DNA of 42,167 nt from Acinetobacter gandensis (GCF_001678755.1 NZ_LZDS01000009.1:1-42167); one strand, 5' to 3'; positions 8,174-17,786 are shown, numbered from the stretch's first letter. Notes: a model not told the origin generated them from the letters alone. Program-made: numbers and translations.

Positions 8174-9190
8174 ATGATAAACTATTTATTTCAAGAGCAA
8201 AACTGGCAAACTCAACTCAGTGATTTGATTACTGACCCACGTGAATTGCTTGATACCCTAGCACTTTCACATGATCAACTTTTGTCAGGTGCACTACTTG
8301 CCACGGATCAATTTCGCTTACGTGTACCACGTGCTTTTGTAGAAAAAATGCAAAAAGGCAATCCGCTTGATCCACTTTTGCTCCAAGTTTTACCGCATCA
8401 TCTCGAACTTGAAGAGCATGAAGGTTTTGTCACCGACCCTTTAGGCGAAGAACAAGCCAACCAACAACCTGGCGTCTTACATAAATATAAATCCCGCTTT
8501 TTACTGACATTGACAGGTGCATGTGCCGTTCATTGTCGTTACTGTTTCCGCCGTCATTTTCCATACCAAGAAAACCTACCTAAAAATGATGACTGGCCAA
8601 ATATCAAACAATATATTGAACAGCAACCCGATATTAATGAAGTGATTTTAAGTGGTGGTGACCCACTGACGCTGTCAAATCGTAAACTTCAACTCTGGAT
8701 TGATCGTTTATCTGAAATTCCTCAGATTAAATTTTTGAGAATTCATTCACGAGTTCCTATCGTAATCCCCAACCGTGTCGATGAAGAGCTGGTTTCTATT
8801 TTAAAAAACAGTAGGCTACGCATTATTCTAGTGGTACACTCAAATCATGCATCTGAGCTTGATGATTTTACGTGCAGCCAGCTTCAACAGCTTGTCAAAC
8901 AAGGAATCACCGTGCTTAACCAAGCCGTTTTATTGAAAGGGGTCAATGATTCAGCTGATGTATTGGTCGAACTAAGTTACCGCTTATTCGATGCAGGCGT
9001 GATGCCTTATTACTTACATGTTCTAGATAAAGTCAAAGGTGCTTCACATTTTGATACACCAGCGCAGAACATAGATTTAATATATAAAGAAGTTTTAGAG
9101 AATCTACCGGGTTACTTGGTTCCTAAACTTGTACGGGAAATCGCGGGCGAGAAAAACAAGACACCGCTTTTTGGGGCTTCAACTTTTTGA
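8174..9190 (+). CDS. epmB: EF-P beta-lysylation protein, lysine 2,3-aminomutase-like
   Basis: A 338-residue radical-SAM protein. The CxxxCxxC cluster motif CAVHCRYC has cysteines at 117, 121 and 124, followed by FRRH. The glycine-rich SAM-binding segment LSGGDPLTL and the C-terminal EIAGEKNKTP, which carries the likely PLP lysine, are present. EpmB converts (S)-alpha-lysine to (R)-beta-lysine for attachment to EF-P K34 by EpmA. It is shorter than catabolic lysine 2,3-aminomutases (about 420) and matches EpmB length (about 340). The divergent efp gene fits this function. Confidence 0.94.
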   Translation: MINYLFQEQNWQTQLSDLITDPRELLDTLALSHDQLLSGALLATDQFRLRVPRAFVEKMQKGNPLDPLLLQVLPHHLELEEHEGFVTDPLGEEQANQQPGVLHKYKSRFLLTLTGACAVHCRYCFRRHFPYQENLPKNDDWPNIKQYIEQQPDINEVILSGGDPLTLSNRKLQLWIDRLSEIPQIKFLRIHSRVPIVIPNRVDEELVSILKNSRLRIILVVHSNHASELDDFTCSQLQQLVKQGITVLNQAVLLKGVNDSADVLVELSYRLFDAGVMPYYLHVLDKVKGASHFDTPAQNIDLIYKEVLENLPGYLVPKLVREIAGEKNKTPLFGASTF

Positions 9191-9204
9191 GTTAAATAAT
9201 AAAG

Positions 9205-10950
9205 ATGACCACGCATACTTCAGATACGTTTCAACATCCGACTGAATTAAAGCTGGATAAACTGAGCTTTTGTCCTACCAATGCCAAAGGACTACAAGAG
9301 TGGTTAAATGGCATTTCAATTTTACAATTAGGTACTTCATCTAAAGCACTGTTCAATGCGTTGCTAGAAATTTCTGAGCTCAAGTGCCAAGAAATGCTAC
9401 GTTTTGATTTGGTTCAGATTCTTCATCCAACTTTGGAAAGTGTGCTTACCAGTTTAGAAAAGCACTTTACCAATCAGAGCCTAATTACGACGGATCGTAA
9501 TGACCAAATCATTGAATTGGCCATGTTATTACGTAGCCATTTTGCCAAGATTTATATTGATATTGCCAAACGCTGTAACCAACAGCTTAATCAGCAAAAA
9601 TTTTCAATTTTTTCATTTGGTCATAAAAAAAGTTTGCAAACCGCGCGTATTGCTTCGATTTACTATGCGCTACAACAAATGACTATGCTGTTGTATCAAC
9701 AGCACATGCTGTACACCATGCCGGTTCCAGGGCAATGGCTCGCTGCACATCAGTTAATTGAATGTGCCATTGAACATAATTTTTATCAAAGTAATATTAA
9801 TCAGGTTTTAGGTACACAGCACCAAATTGCTAATATTGCGCAAGCCTACGCACAACTGATTTTGCTGGATATATTTAATAATAATCAAATTCGTCCTGCT
9901 GAAATACACGGGTTATATTTGTGTAGTTATGATTGGGCGAAGCTCATTCAAATTTTACCAAAAGAAACCACTCTATCGCGTTATATTGTTGACTGTAAAA
10001 AAGACCACCCACCAGTATTAAACGCGAAACAAAATAATCAGTATCAACCCAATGTGTATATTTCTACACAGAGTTTACTTGAGCATTTGACTGAAACTCA
10101 GACTAAGAATGCCAACTATCTGTCGAAGAATGAGAAATTATTCTTAACCCCTGCACTGTATTTCCATATTCATAACATTCTGACCAACAATACAGAACGC
10201 CGTCATGAGCGTTATGAGTACTCGGCACAAATCAATATTTGTTTCAGTTTATCTGTTGCACACTTTTATCTTTCTAAAGGTAAAAACTTTAACGAAACAC
10301 TTGAACTTGAAGGCAATTATCAATTCCATAATGAAGCTTCATTTGTTAATGCCAGTGATTCAAATATACCTACAGGCATGACCAATGCCAAAGCGCTCGA
10401 CCGTGAAGCAAAGCAAATTCATAGCGCAGAAGTACTGGACATTAGTGTCAATGGCTACCGTATTAAATGGACAGGTACAACACCGGCCAACTTAAAAACT
10501 GGCGAATTTATTTTAATTCAAGAAAATGCTCAAAGCCCTTGGCGTGGTGGAGTCATTCGCTGGATTAAACAGTCTTCTGAAAAAAGTCTCGAACTTGGCT
10601 TAGAAGTCTTAGCACAAGACATCTACCCTTGTTCCGCGCATATTCGGACTGACCGCAACACAACGAATCACCAGCCAGCACTTTTGGTTCAAACTACACA
10701 ACTTGACCAAGTATCAACCACGCTTATTTTGCCGGGTGCCAACCTGTTCCGCGAAAAGCAAACGATACACTTACGTCTAGGTAAAGAAGATCTAAAAGTT
10801 TACTTAAACAAAGCGCAGTTAGTAACGCAAAGCTTTATTCGCTTTGAATATGAATTATTGAATGAAGAGCAAGAAAATGTCGTTAAAGACTTTATTGCGA
10901 AACAGAGCAATGAAATCAAAAATAATGACTTATGGGAAGCATTGAAGTGA
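9205..10950 (+). CDS. PilZ-like domain protein encoded upstream of fimX
   Basis: A 581-residue soluble protein, no signal peptide or membrane helix. The first ~320 residues are alpha-helical in character with no family I can name. The C-terminal third has PilZ-type motifs: RRHER (R332 to R336, the RxxxR motif), DISVNG (412-417, DxSxxG), then beta-rich sequence with LGLEVL. The 76-residue distance between the motifs is much longer than usual, so there is an insert of some 45 residues. It starts 14 bp after epmB and its stop overlaps the fimX start, so the two are probably coupled. Pseudomonas carries a similarly placed unknown gene next to fimX (from memory). A role with FimX in c-di-GMP control of type IV pili is inference. 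Confidence 0.65.
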   Translation: MTTHTSDTFQHPTELKLDKLSFCPTNAKGLQEWLNGISILQLGTSSKALFNALLEISELKCQEMLRFDLVQILHPTLESVLTSLEKHFTNQSLITTDRNDQIIELAMLLRSHFAKIYIDIAKRCNQQLNQQKFSIFSFGHKKSLQTARIASIYYALQQMTMLLYQQHMLYTMPVPGQWLAAHQLIECAIEHNFYQSNINQVLGTQHQIANIAQAYAQLILLDIFNNNQIRPAEIHGLYLCSYDWAKLIQILPKETTLSRYIVDCKKDHPPVLNAKQNNQYQPNVYISTQSLLEHLTETQTKNANYLSKNEKLFLTPALYFHIHNILTNNTERRHERYEYSAQINICFSLSVAHFYLSKGKNFNETLELEGNYQFHNEASFVNASDSNIPTGMTNAKALDREAKQIHSAEVLDISVNGYRIKWTGTTPANLKTGEFILIQENAQSPWRGGVIRWIKQSSEKSLELGLEVLAQDIYPCSAHIRTDRNTTNHQPALLVQTTQLDQVSTTLILPGANLFREKQTIHLRLGKEDLKVYLNKAQLVTQSFIRFEYELLNEEQENVVKDFIAKQSNEIKNNDLWEALK

Positions 10951-13058
10951 GAAATCCATTACTGTCTAAAAAGCTAAAACGTACGGAAACACGCTTACTG
11001 ATTATTGATGATAATCAAATACGTTTTAACCAAATTCAAGATTTATTGACAGAAAGTGAGCATCAAGTTCAAGCCAGCTTACTCGACGATTTACAAAATT
11101 TTGAAAAACAACTGAATCTAAATTGGGACTTAATTATTTTTGGTCGAGCTTATGACCTGAAATATGAGCAAGCATTAAGTTTGGTTCAGCTTTCTAATCA
11201 ACCGAACTTGCCAATCATTCTATTAAAGCCAGAAGATTATCAAGCGGAACAATACGCGAATTATATCCGTAAAGGCATTTATGACATTTTAGATTTAAAC
11301 GAAATAGATAATTTCTATCTTGGTTTAATTCGTGCCCTTTCATTTAGTCGTTTACAACAAACGCAACAACATTTAATGGATGAACTGGAAACTGCGCAAA
11401 CTCAAACACAAGCGTTGGTTGAAGATAGTCGTAAAGCAGTTGCAGTCATTCAGGAAGGTATTCATATTCAAGCCAATGCTGAATACTTAACTCTTTTTGG
11501 TTTGAATAATGAGGATGATGTCATTGGTTTACCATTACTCGACTTATTACAACCGACCGATTTGAATGATTTTAAACAGCGCTTTAAGAAAATCAGCCAA
11601 GGCCAATTTGATTTAGGTCGTTTCGATCTTTCTTCACAAAATGCTGCGGTGGTAAAACAAAACCCATTGAAGTTAGAGTTTATTGCAGCGACAGAAGAAG
11701 ATGCGCTACAACTCGCTGTAGATATAACAACAGAATCTACAAGACAAACTACAGTTAATACCGAAAACGTTGCTCAGAAGCCGAAAAGCTACCAACAAAT
11801 TAACCGAACGATGACCAAGCAGCCATCTACTGTTAATGCATTGGTATTATTTACCCTTTCATCGTGTTCTGATGCTATTTTACAATCCAATTGGAATACC
11901 TATAAGAGCTATTTCAGTAATGTAAAAGAGTTCCTCAAAGAACAAACCCATGTACCATTATTTAGTCTAGACAATGGCGCATTTGTGGCTTTATTCCAAG
12001 CGGATAATCAAGCTAAATTAGATTCAAAATTAATTGGCTTAAATACTTTAAGTAAGCCGCAATTATTGACTGTAAATAATGAAAGCTACCCACTGAATCT
12101 GCGTATCGGTTATGCAGTTTTAAATGGCGACCTTCGTGATGAATCACATTTGGAACAAGTCATTAGCCAGGCCTTTACGACTGCACTACCAACCAATCAG
12201 AAAGCACCTGAAATTGATTTAAATATTCCACTTGAATTAGAAATCCCTGCGCTAGATTTTGGTACGCCTGAGGCTCAAATTGCGCCAATTAGCGTAAGTA
12301 ATGAAGCACCTGTCTTAAAAGCACTTCGTACAAGCTTAGAACGTGGTGAAATTCATCTTAAATATCAACAGCTTTATGATAAAGAAGATAGCCATTTATA
12401 TACGTATGAAGTGACCAGTGGCTTCATTTTTGAAAACAAATGGAAAGATATTGCTCAACTACGTGAACTCGCTGAAGACTCTGAACTATCGATTAAATTA
12501 GATCGCTGGATTTTAGTTGAATCATGTAAGCAATTACATAATTTTATTACACAGTTCCCTGATGCAAAATTAATTGTAAACTTAAACAAAGAAGTCTTGT
12601 ACAACGATCGTACCTTCCCTGAATTTATTTCGAAGTTAATTACAATTATTCGTAGTAAGGTGAAAAACCCATTAATTTTGCAATTTTCAGAAGAAGACAT
12701 TCAGACCAATCTTGCTGATGCACAAAAAGCATTTATAGAATTACGCAAAAATGGTGCTGATTTAGCATTACGTAATTTCGGCCATTCAATGTATAGCGAG
12801 TCATTACTTCGCCAAGTAGATGTAAATTGCTTAACATTGGATAATAGCCTCACGAAGATGTTAGCCAATGATAAATCATGTCTAGAATTGCAGGAAAAAA
12901 TTGCTGCCTTTAATGAAATCAGAAACGTAGAAATTCTACTACGTGAACTGAATGACATGACGTTGTTTGCCAATGCTTGGAACGTTGAAGCTCGATTTAT
13001 TCAGGGCGATTACTTCCAGAAAAAACTAGATCATTTAATCGATATTCAAGACCAATAA
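10947..13058 (+). CDS. fimX: FimX-like degenerate REC-PAS-GGDEF-EAL protein
   Basis: About 703 residues. In order: a receiver-like domain (roughly 10-120, starting RLLIIDDNQ), a PAS domain (about 150-230), a degenerate GGDEF region (about 280-400, no GGDEF motif seen) and an EAL-type domain (about 450-695). The EAL motif reads EVTSGF, the usual DDFG reads RNFG, and QGDYF stands for QGYYF. It is therefore probably a c-di-GMP receptor rather than an enzyme, as for FimX of Pseudomonas and Xanthomonas, which act through PilZ and PilB in type IV pilus extension. I chose GTG 10947 because it gives a GTGA overlap with the previous gene and has GGGAAG 7 bp upstream; ATG 10932 is the alternative. Confidence 0.82.
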   Translation: MRNPLLSKKLKRTETRLLIIDDNQIRFNQIQDLLTESEHQVQASLLDDLQNFEKQLNLNWDLIIFGRAYDLKYEQALSLVQLSNQPNLPIILLKPEDYQAEQYANYIRKGIYDILDLNEIDNFYLGLIRALSFSRLQQTQQHLMDELETAQTQTQALVEDSRKAVAVIQEGIHIQANAEYLTLFGLNNEDDVIGLPLLDLLQPTDLNDFKQRFKKISQGQFDLGRFDLSSQNAAVVKQNPLKLEFIAATEEDALQLAVDITTESTRQTTVNTENVAQKPKSYQQINRTMTKQPSTVNALVLFTLSSCSDAILQSNWNTYKSYFSNVKEFLKEQTHVPLFSLDNGAFVALFQADNQAKLDSKLIGLNTLSKPQLLTVNNESYPLNLRIGYAVLNGDLRDESHLEQVISQAFTTALPTNQKAPEIDLNIPLELEIPALDFGTPEAQIAPISVSNEAPVLKALRTSLERGEIHLKYQQLYDKEDSHLYTYEVTSGFIFENKWKDIAQLRELAEDSELSIKLDRWILVESCKQLHNFITQFPDAKLIVNLNKEVLYNDRTFPEFISKLITIIRSKVKNPLILQFSEEDIQTNLADAQKAFIELRKNGADLALRNFGHSMYSESLLRQVDVNCLTLDNSLTKMLANDKSCLELQEKIAAFNEIRNVEILLRELNDMTLFANAWNVEARFIQGDYFQKKLDHLIDIQDQ

Positions 13059-13112
13059 GGTCTTGGATATTTATGCTGTCTAAAATTGACATTTCATTCA
13101 GTTTAAATAGGC

Positions 13113-13143
13113 ACAAAAAAACGGGCATAAAGCCCGTTTTTTC
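13113..13143. terminator. Shared bidirectional terminator fimX / rpmE
   Basis: Arms acgggc and gcccgt (extended by A/T pairs) around ataaa, with A-run on the left and T-run on the right. It lies between the convergent fimX and rpmE stops and can act on both strands. Confidence 0.85.
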
Positions 13144-13153
13144 GTTTTGGATA

Positions 13154-13378
13154 TTAACGTTTGATAGAACGTGACATACCAGCAAAACGTTGTTTGAATT
13201 TGTCGATACGACCGCCAGTATCAACGTTTTTCTGTTTACCAGTGTAGAATGGGTGGCAAGCAGAACATACGTCTAGGTAAACAGTTTCTTTACCAAGAGC
13301 TGAACGAGTTTCGATTACGTTACCACATGAACAAGTAGCAACTAAAGTATCATATTTTGGGTGAATATCGGCGCGCAT
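13154..13378 (-). CDS. rpmE: 50S ribosomal protein L31 (zinc-type)
   Basis: A 74-residue protein starting [20 protein letters not shown]. It has the paired cysteines of the zinc-binding L31 form, C16 and C18 in CSCG and C37 and C40 in [12 protein letters not shown]. Zinc-dependent L31 is replaced by a cysteine-free paralogue under zinc limitation in many bacteria; no such gene is in this window. AGGAG precedes the ATG. Confidence 0.97.
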   Translation of the reverse strand: MRADIHPKYDTLVATCSCGNVIETRSALGKETVYLDVCSACHPFYTGKQKNVDTGGRIDKFKQRFAGMSRSIKR

Positions 13379-13694
13379 CGTCGATTACTCCTAAGATTCA
13401 AGAAGGTTTAGCTGTCATCGCAATTGATCACTCTTGTAGACATACAAGGAAGGCTTATAAAGCAGATCAACACCATAACAGACCATTCTTTTGGCCCACC
13501 GAGACGGATACCGTCAGAGCTAAGCACAACAAGTTGGGCAGTATTATATCTGATATAAATTGATTAATAAATAGAGCTACACCCCTCAATTGATCAGATT
13601 CGATAATGCCCTATTCTTTACTCAGTCTTTTCAATCCCACATTCAAATCTAGCAGCTTAGTTCAATAAGCTCGTTTGCCCATTCATACTGAAAT
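13379..13694 (-). other. rpmE leader and promoter region
   Basis: About 316 bp without a gene upstream of rpmE. A consensus -10 TATAAT is present on the minus strand at 13543-13548 (preceded by AGA); its -35 is poor. Initiation there would give an rpmE leader of roughly 155 nt, long for a ribosomal-protein gene. The leader includes a small hairpin cttgta/tacaag (13433-13448). I cannot match it to a known riboswitch. Confidence 0.45.
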
Positions 13695-14669
13695 TTAAAG
13701 TTTACCTGCTTGTTGCTTTGACCAAATATTTGCGATCACTCCACACACCATCAATTGAATCTGGTGGAAAATCATAATCGGTAAAACAATCATACCGAGT
13801 GGTTGACCAATAAATAAGATTTGAGCCATTGGTACACCACTTGCCAAGGTCTTTTTTGATCCACAAAAGAATATAGTTTTTTGATCAGCACGATTAAAGC
13901 CCAACCATCTAGGGACATAGAGTGCAAGTAACATCACGATAGTCAGTAATACTGAACACGCTACAATCAGTATAAATAAAGTCATTCCACTGACTTGATG
14001 CCAAAGACCTGCTACGACAGCACTACTAAAAGCGCCATACACCACCATTAAGATTGATCCTTGATCAAATACTTTAACGATCTTGGGTAGTTTTTTCATA
14101 TACGGAAAGACCCATGGCCGTAAGACCTGACCTAAGATGAAAGGAACCAAGAGCAATAAAGTAATTTGGATAATCGATGCGGTCGGATCATAATTATGTT
14201 GTGATTGCCCCAAGATAAAATAAGCGACCAGTACAGGTGTAATAAACATACCAATAATATTAGAGAAGGATGCGCTACACACGGCACCCGCAACATTACC
14301 TTGGGAAACCGATGTAAATGCTATGGAGGATTGAACTGTTGAGGGTAAAAAACACATAAACAAGAAACCCCAGTACAACTCCTTTCCTAACATCGGTACA
14401 AGTATAGGTTTAGCCAATAAGCCTAATATTGGAAACAATGCAAATGTAAATGCGAAGACCAGCGCATGTAACTTCCAGTGCATGACTCCTTCTATCACAG
14501 CTTCACGTGACAATTTGGCACCATGCAAAAAAAATAAAATCGCAATTGCAGCGGTGGTGACCACACCAAAAATATCTGCCGCCTGCCCTGAAACTGGTAA
14601 AAATGTTGCCAATATCACCATAACAAATAAAAGTATCGTAAAACGATCAAGCGCTAACAGTTTCAACAT
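13695..14669 (-). CDS. SBF-like (bile acid:sodium symporter / YfeH-type) membrane transporter
   Basis: A 324-residue polytopic protein with about nine to ten hydrophobic helices and the SBF-like (DUF4137/YfeH) features PSTVQSSIAFTSVSQGNVAG and GSKKTLASGVPMA. Family members belong to the bile/arsenite/riboflavin transporter superfamily; the substrate is unknown here. It lacks the ACR3 Cys signature, so arsenite export is not indicated. The start is ATG 14669, with AGGA 7 bp upstream, rather than the GTG one codon earlier. Single gene downstream of gloA on the same strand. Confidence 0.85.
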   Translation of the reverse strand: MLKLLALDRFTILLFVMVILATFLPVSGQAADIFGVVTTAAIAILFFLHGAKLSREAVIEGVMHWKLHALVFAFTFALFPILGLLAKPILVPMLGKELYWGFLFMCFLPSTVQSSIAFTSVSQGNVAGAVCSASFSNIIGMFITPVLVAYFILGQSQHNYDPTASIIQITLLLLVPFILGQVLRPWVFPYMKKLPKIVKVFDQGSILMVVYGAFSSAVVAGLWHQVSGMTLFILIVACSVLLTIVMLLALYVPRWLGFNRADQKTIFFCGSKKTLASGVPMAQILFIGQPLGMIVLPIMIFHQIQLMVCGVIANIWSKQQAGKL

Positions 14670-14716
14670 CACTACATCCTGTATTGTTATTTCTAAACTT
14701 TATTTCAGACATAAAA

Positions 14717-14768
14717 ATGCCCAACAAGTTAAATTTACCGAGAGGTAAACATTTATCTTACTGGGCAT
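14717..14768 (-). terminator. Nested hairpin between gloA and the SBF transporter gene
   Basis: Outer arms atgccca (14717-14723) and tgggcat (14762-14768) enclose an inner perfect hairpin tttacc-gaga-ggtaaa (14734-14749). On the minus strand the outer stem is followed by UUUUUA. It can serve as the gloA terminator or as a leader structure of the transporter gene, whose start lies 47 bp further. Confidence 0.5.
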
Positions 14769-14852
14769 ATATAAAAAAGCGAGTGCGATTCACTTATATT
14801 CGTTATTTAGTACAATGATTTAGCCTAAATGATAAATATAAAAACATCTCGC

Positions 14853-15254
14853 TTAGTTATTACGTGCATTGACATCTTGTTGAATCAGTTCGATCTTGTA
14901 GCCATCTGGATCTTCTACGAATGCAATAACTGTTACGCCACCCTTCATTGGGCCTGCTTCACGCACTACATTACCACCACGTGATTTAATCTCTTCACAC
15001 GCTTGATAAGCATCATCAACTGCAATCGCAATATGACCATAAGCATTACCCAGCTCATACTCAGCTGTATCCCAATTGTGAGTGAGTTCAAGTACGGTAT
15101 GGTTCGCTTCATCACCATAACCTACAAATGCAAGAGTAAAACGACCTTCTTCATAGTCACGTTTACGAAGCAAAGTCATACCGAGTACTTCAGTGTAAAA
15201 CGCCAATGAGCGTTCTAAATTGCCTACACGTAACATGGTATGCAGCATGCGCAT
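14853..15254 (-). CDS. gloA: Lactoylglutathione lyase (glyoxalase I)
   Basis: A 133-residue protein, standard for bacterial GloA. The four metal ligands sit exactly at the E. coli positions: H5, E56, H74 and E122. The short form without insertions suggests a nickel/cobalt-type enzyme. It turns the methylglyoxal-glutathione hemithioacetal into S-lactoylglutathione in the cytoplasm. AGGA lies upstream of the ATG. Confidence 0.97.
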   Translation of the reverse strand: MRMLHTMLRVGNLERSLAFYTEVLGMTLLRKRDYEEGRFTLAFVGYGDEANHTVLELTHNWDTAEYELGNAYGHIAIAVDDAYQACEEIKSRGGNVVREAGPMKGGVTVIAFVEDPDGYKIELIQQDVNARNN

Positions 15255-15404
15255 GATTCATTTTCCTAAACATTAATTTTGCTGATTACTATAGGCATTT
15301 AAATACAAAAGTTCAATTTGAATACCATTCGTCTTTATGTGCCTAGAAATAACTGAAGTACTATCCTTTAATACTAATGCGATGATACTTATCATTATGC
15401 CCAT

Positions 15405-15436
15405 AAAAAAGCTCATCATAATGATGAGCTTTTTTA
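15405..15436 (-). terminator. Terminator after the ampG-like gene
   Basis: Arms gctcatc (15411-15417) and gatgagc (15423-15429) flanked by A and T runs, about 30 bp beyond the minus-strand stop codon. Confidence 0.85.
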
Positions 15437-15464
15437 TCTACTTCATATGTCTATTAAAGTCATT

Positions 15465-17603
15465 TTAACTACTTTTTTGCCCGTGTTCTCTTAGTAGCTT
15501 TGCAACCCAAACTACTAAAATTAAAATTGGAATACCGATTAAAGTTGTCATGAGGAAAAATTTTGGATAACCGATATTCGTCACAATCGTGCCTGAATAG
15601 CCGCCTAAGATTTTTGGCGTTAAAGTCATTAACGAACTGAAAATAGCATATTGCACAGCAGTAAATGAAACACTTGTTAAACTCGATAAGAATGCAATAA
15701 ATGCTGCACCTGCTAAACCAGAAGCTAAGTTGTCAACAATAATGGCAAAGTACAACCATTTAGAACTATAAGGTTTAATCACTTTACCTTTTATTTCAAC
15801 TTCATTTCCCGCTTGAGCCAAGTTTACAGGCTGAATATCAATATCAAGTACACCCGCCATATTCGCAGACGTATTTACATCATATTTGTGTTGCTTTGTA
15901 GAAATGACTTTCGTTCCATCTACAACTTGAGTCAATAATTGTTTAGAGCTTGAATTTACCAAAACTTGCCCCGGAATCGTCGCTGTGAAAATACCTTGTT
16001 TATCCAGTTTGGCATCGAAAGGTTTCCCATCTAACAACACCTGAATTTTCTGAGCATCACTTAATTCACGATTATAATGTCCACGAACCACAATACCATT
16101 GCTCTGCTCATGCGCACTTACAACGTTGTCTGCGGTCACAGGATAAAGCAATAATGCACCTGTATTTTGCGCATCATTTAAGTAAGGAATACTGACTGTA
16201 ACTGGATACGAATCAGCAATCGAGTAAACAGCTGTTGCTGAAATCTCATGGTTCTGCTTTAACACATCCGTTGGTACTGTAATTTTCCAAGCACCTGTTT
16301 CATCAGGAATCGCAACATAATTTTTATCACCCACTTGGACTTTTACTGGATCTAATGATTGACCTGATTTAACTAATCCGATAAAAATCAAATTGGTTGA
16401 ACTCGCTAAAATCGCACCAACGAACATCAACTTCATAATGTTCATACGCTGTGCAAGCAATCCGCCAAGAAAGCCACCTATAAGGCTAAAAATTACACCA
16501 TAGACTTTAACCGCTTCAGCAATTTGTTCTTTGCTGAAATTTAAGTCTTGATAAAACACATTGGAAATCACACCTGCAATGATGTCTGAGATGCGATAAA
16601 AGCCAATCAACAAAAGTAAAACCAATGCGAGTTTTAACCCATAACGCTTAAAGAAATCTGCAATTGGATTTACCCAAGTTTCATACGCCATTTGCTTGTT
16701 CACAGCACCAGTTTTTACCAGTGTTGAACCAACGAGCAATGCGACGGCACCTGAGCCAATGAAACGTACAGCTTCTAAACTAAATAATAAGAAGGAATCT
16801 TTAACTTCCCAAGCGGTTTTTAATACCTCCAGCAGCCGTCCTGAATAGATATAGCTCAAGACAAAACTAATCACCGAAACGAAAAATACTGCAACCAAAC
16901 GATAGTAATCACTACGTTTATAATCTTTTTGTTTCCGCTCTACATTTGGCTCACGAATACAAAGTGTGGTGATAATACCGACAAACATGACAGCTGCCAT
17001 TGCTAAGTAAGTATATTTCCAAGCATCGTATATATAATTACCTTTGGCTGTACCTAAGTAAGCTGCCAAAAATAAAGCCCCCGCACCCGCAACAATCATC
17101 CCTATACGGTAGCCCGCATTATATGTAGACGCTAAAACGGTTTGCATTTCTGCTTCAGCAAGCTCGATACGATAAGCATCAATCACAATATCTTGTGTCG
17201 CAGCAGAGAAACCGAGCAAAACTGCGCCTGCCGCCATTTGATAAATATAGCTTTGACCTAAGGCTGGATCTGAAAAAGCCATAATACAAATGGCACAGAT
17301 GATTAAAATCTGCGCGATCAACAACCAAGCTCGACGGCGACCAAGCTGTGAAGTTAAAAATGGAACAGGTAATTCATCAATCAGTGGTGCCCAAACAAAC
17401 TTAAAGGAATAACCGAGTGCTGCCCAACTGAAAAAAGTTACCGCACTTTTATCAATCCCAGCTTCACCTAACCACAGCGATAAACTTGAAAATATAAGAA
17501 GAATTGGAATACCGGCTGAAAAACCGAGAAACAGCATAATCAGCGCACGCCGATCTAAAAACGCAGTAAAAGCAGATTTCCATCCTGAAGCTTGTGTTGT
17601 CAT
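15465..17603 (-). CDS. ampG: AmpG-family muropeptide MFS permease with a periplasmic Ig-like insertion
   Basis: A 712-residue protein; E. coli AmpG has 491. Residues 1-415 hold about nine helices with AmpG features such as GFSAGIPILLIFSSLSLWLG, WAPLIDE, LGRRRAWL and GFSAATQDIVIDAYR. Residues about 415-615 are hydrophilic and beta-rich, then three more helices follow (SGLAGAAFIAFLSSLT, TAVQYAIFSSL and the last). The insert falls after predicted TM9, on the periplasmic side. It contains an internal repeat: GDKNYVAIPDETGAWKITVP (425-444) matches LDGKPFDAKLDKQGIFTATI (524-543), the style of bacterial Ig-like modules. AmpG imports anhydro-muropeptides for cell-wall recycling and beta-lactamase signalling; the insert's purpose is unknown. 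Confidence 0.85.
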   Translation of the reverse strand: MTTQASGWKSAFTAFLDRRALIMLFLGFSAGIPILLIFSSLSLWLGEAGIDKSAVTFFSWAALGYSFKFVWAPLIDELPVPFLTSQLGRRRAWLLIAQILIICAICIMAFSDPALGQSYIYQMAAGAVLLGFSAATQDIVIDAYRIELAEAEMQTVLASTYNAGYRIGMIVAGAGALFLAAYLGTAKGNYIYDAWKYTYLAMAAVMFVGIITTLCIREPNVERKQKDYKRSDYYRLVAVFFVSVISFVLSYIYSGRLLEVLKTAWEVKDSFLLFSLEAVRFIGSGAVALLVGSTLVKTGAVNKQMAYETWVNPIADFFKRYGLKLALVLLLLIGFYRISDIIAGVISNVFYQDLNFSKEQIAEAVKVYGVIFSLIGGFLGGLLAQRMNIMKLMFVGAILASSTNLIFIGLVKSGQSLDPVKVQVGDKNYVAIPDETGAWKITVPTDVLKQNHEISATAVYSIADSYPVTVSIPYLNDAQNTGALLLYPVTADNVVSAHEQSNGIVVRGHYNRELSDAQKIQVLLDGKPFDAKLDKQGIFTATIPGQVLVNSSSKQLLTQVVDGTKVISTKQHKYDVNTSANMAGVLDIDIQPVNLAQAGNEVEIKGKVIKPYSSKWLYFAIIVDNLASGLAGAAFIAFLSSLTSVSFTAVQYAIFSSLMTLTPKILGGYSGTIVTNIGYPKFFLMTTLIGIPILILVVWVAKLLREHGQKSS

Positions 17604-17786
17604 GACTCAGATTATTTTTGTCAAAATCGAATGATGCTATTCAATCGCTTAATCAATTTTGTTTCAACAACATTTATGAAATCATTGTTTTATTTTATAG
17701 AGAAATAATCAGCTGTTGCTTGATCTTTACCATCAAACCTGTATACCTTTAATCTATATTCTTTATCTTTTGTTTTGGATTCAACA

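Noticed and set aside
14777..14850. Distant repeat agcgag / ctcgct around the gloA stop
   Set aside because: Six bases with a loop of about 60; no better than chance.
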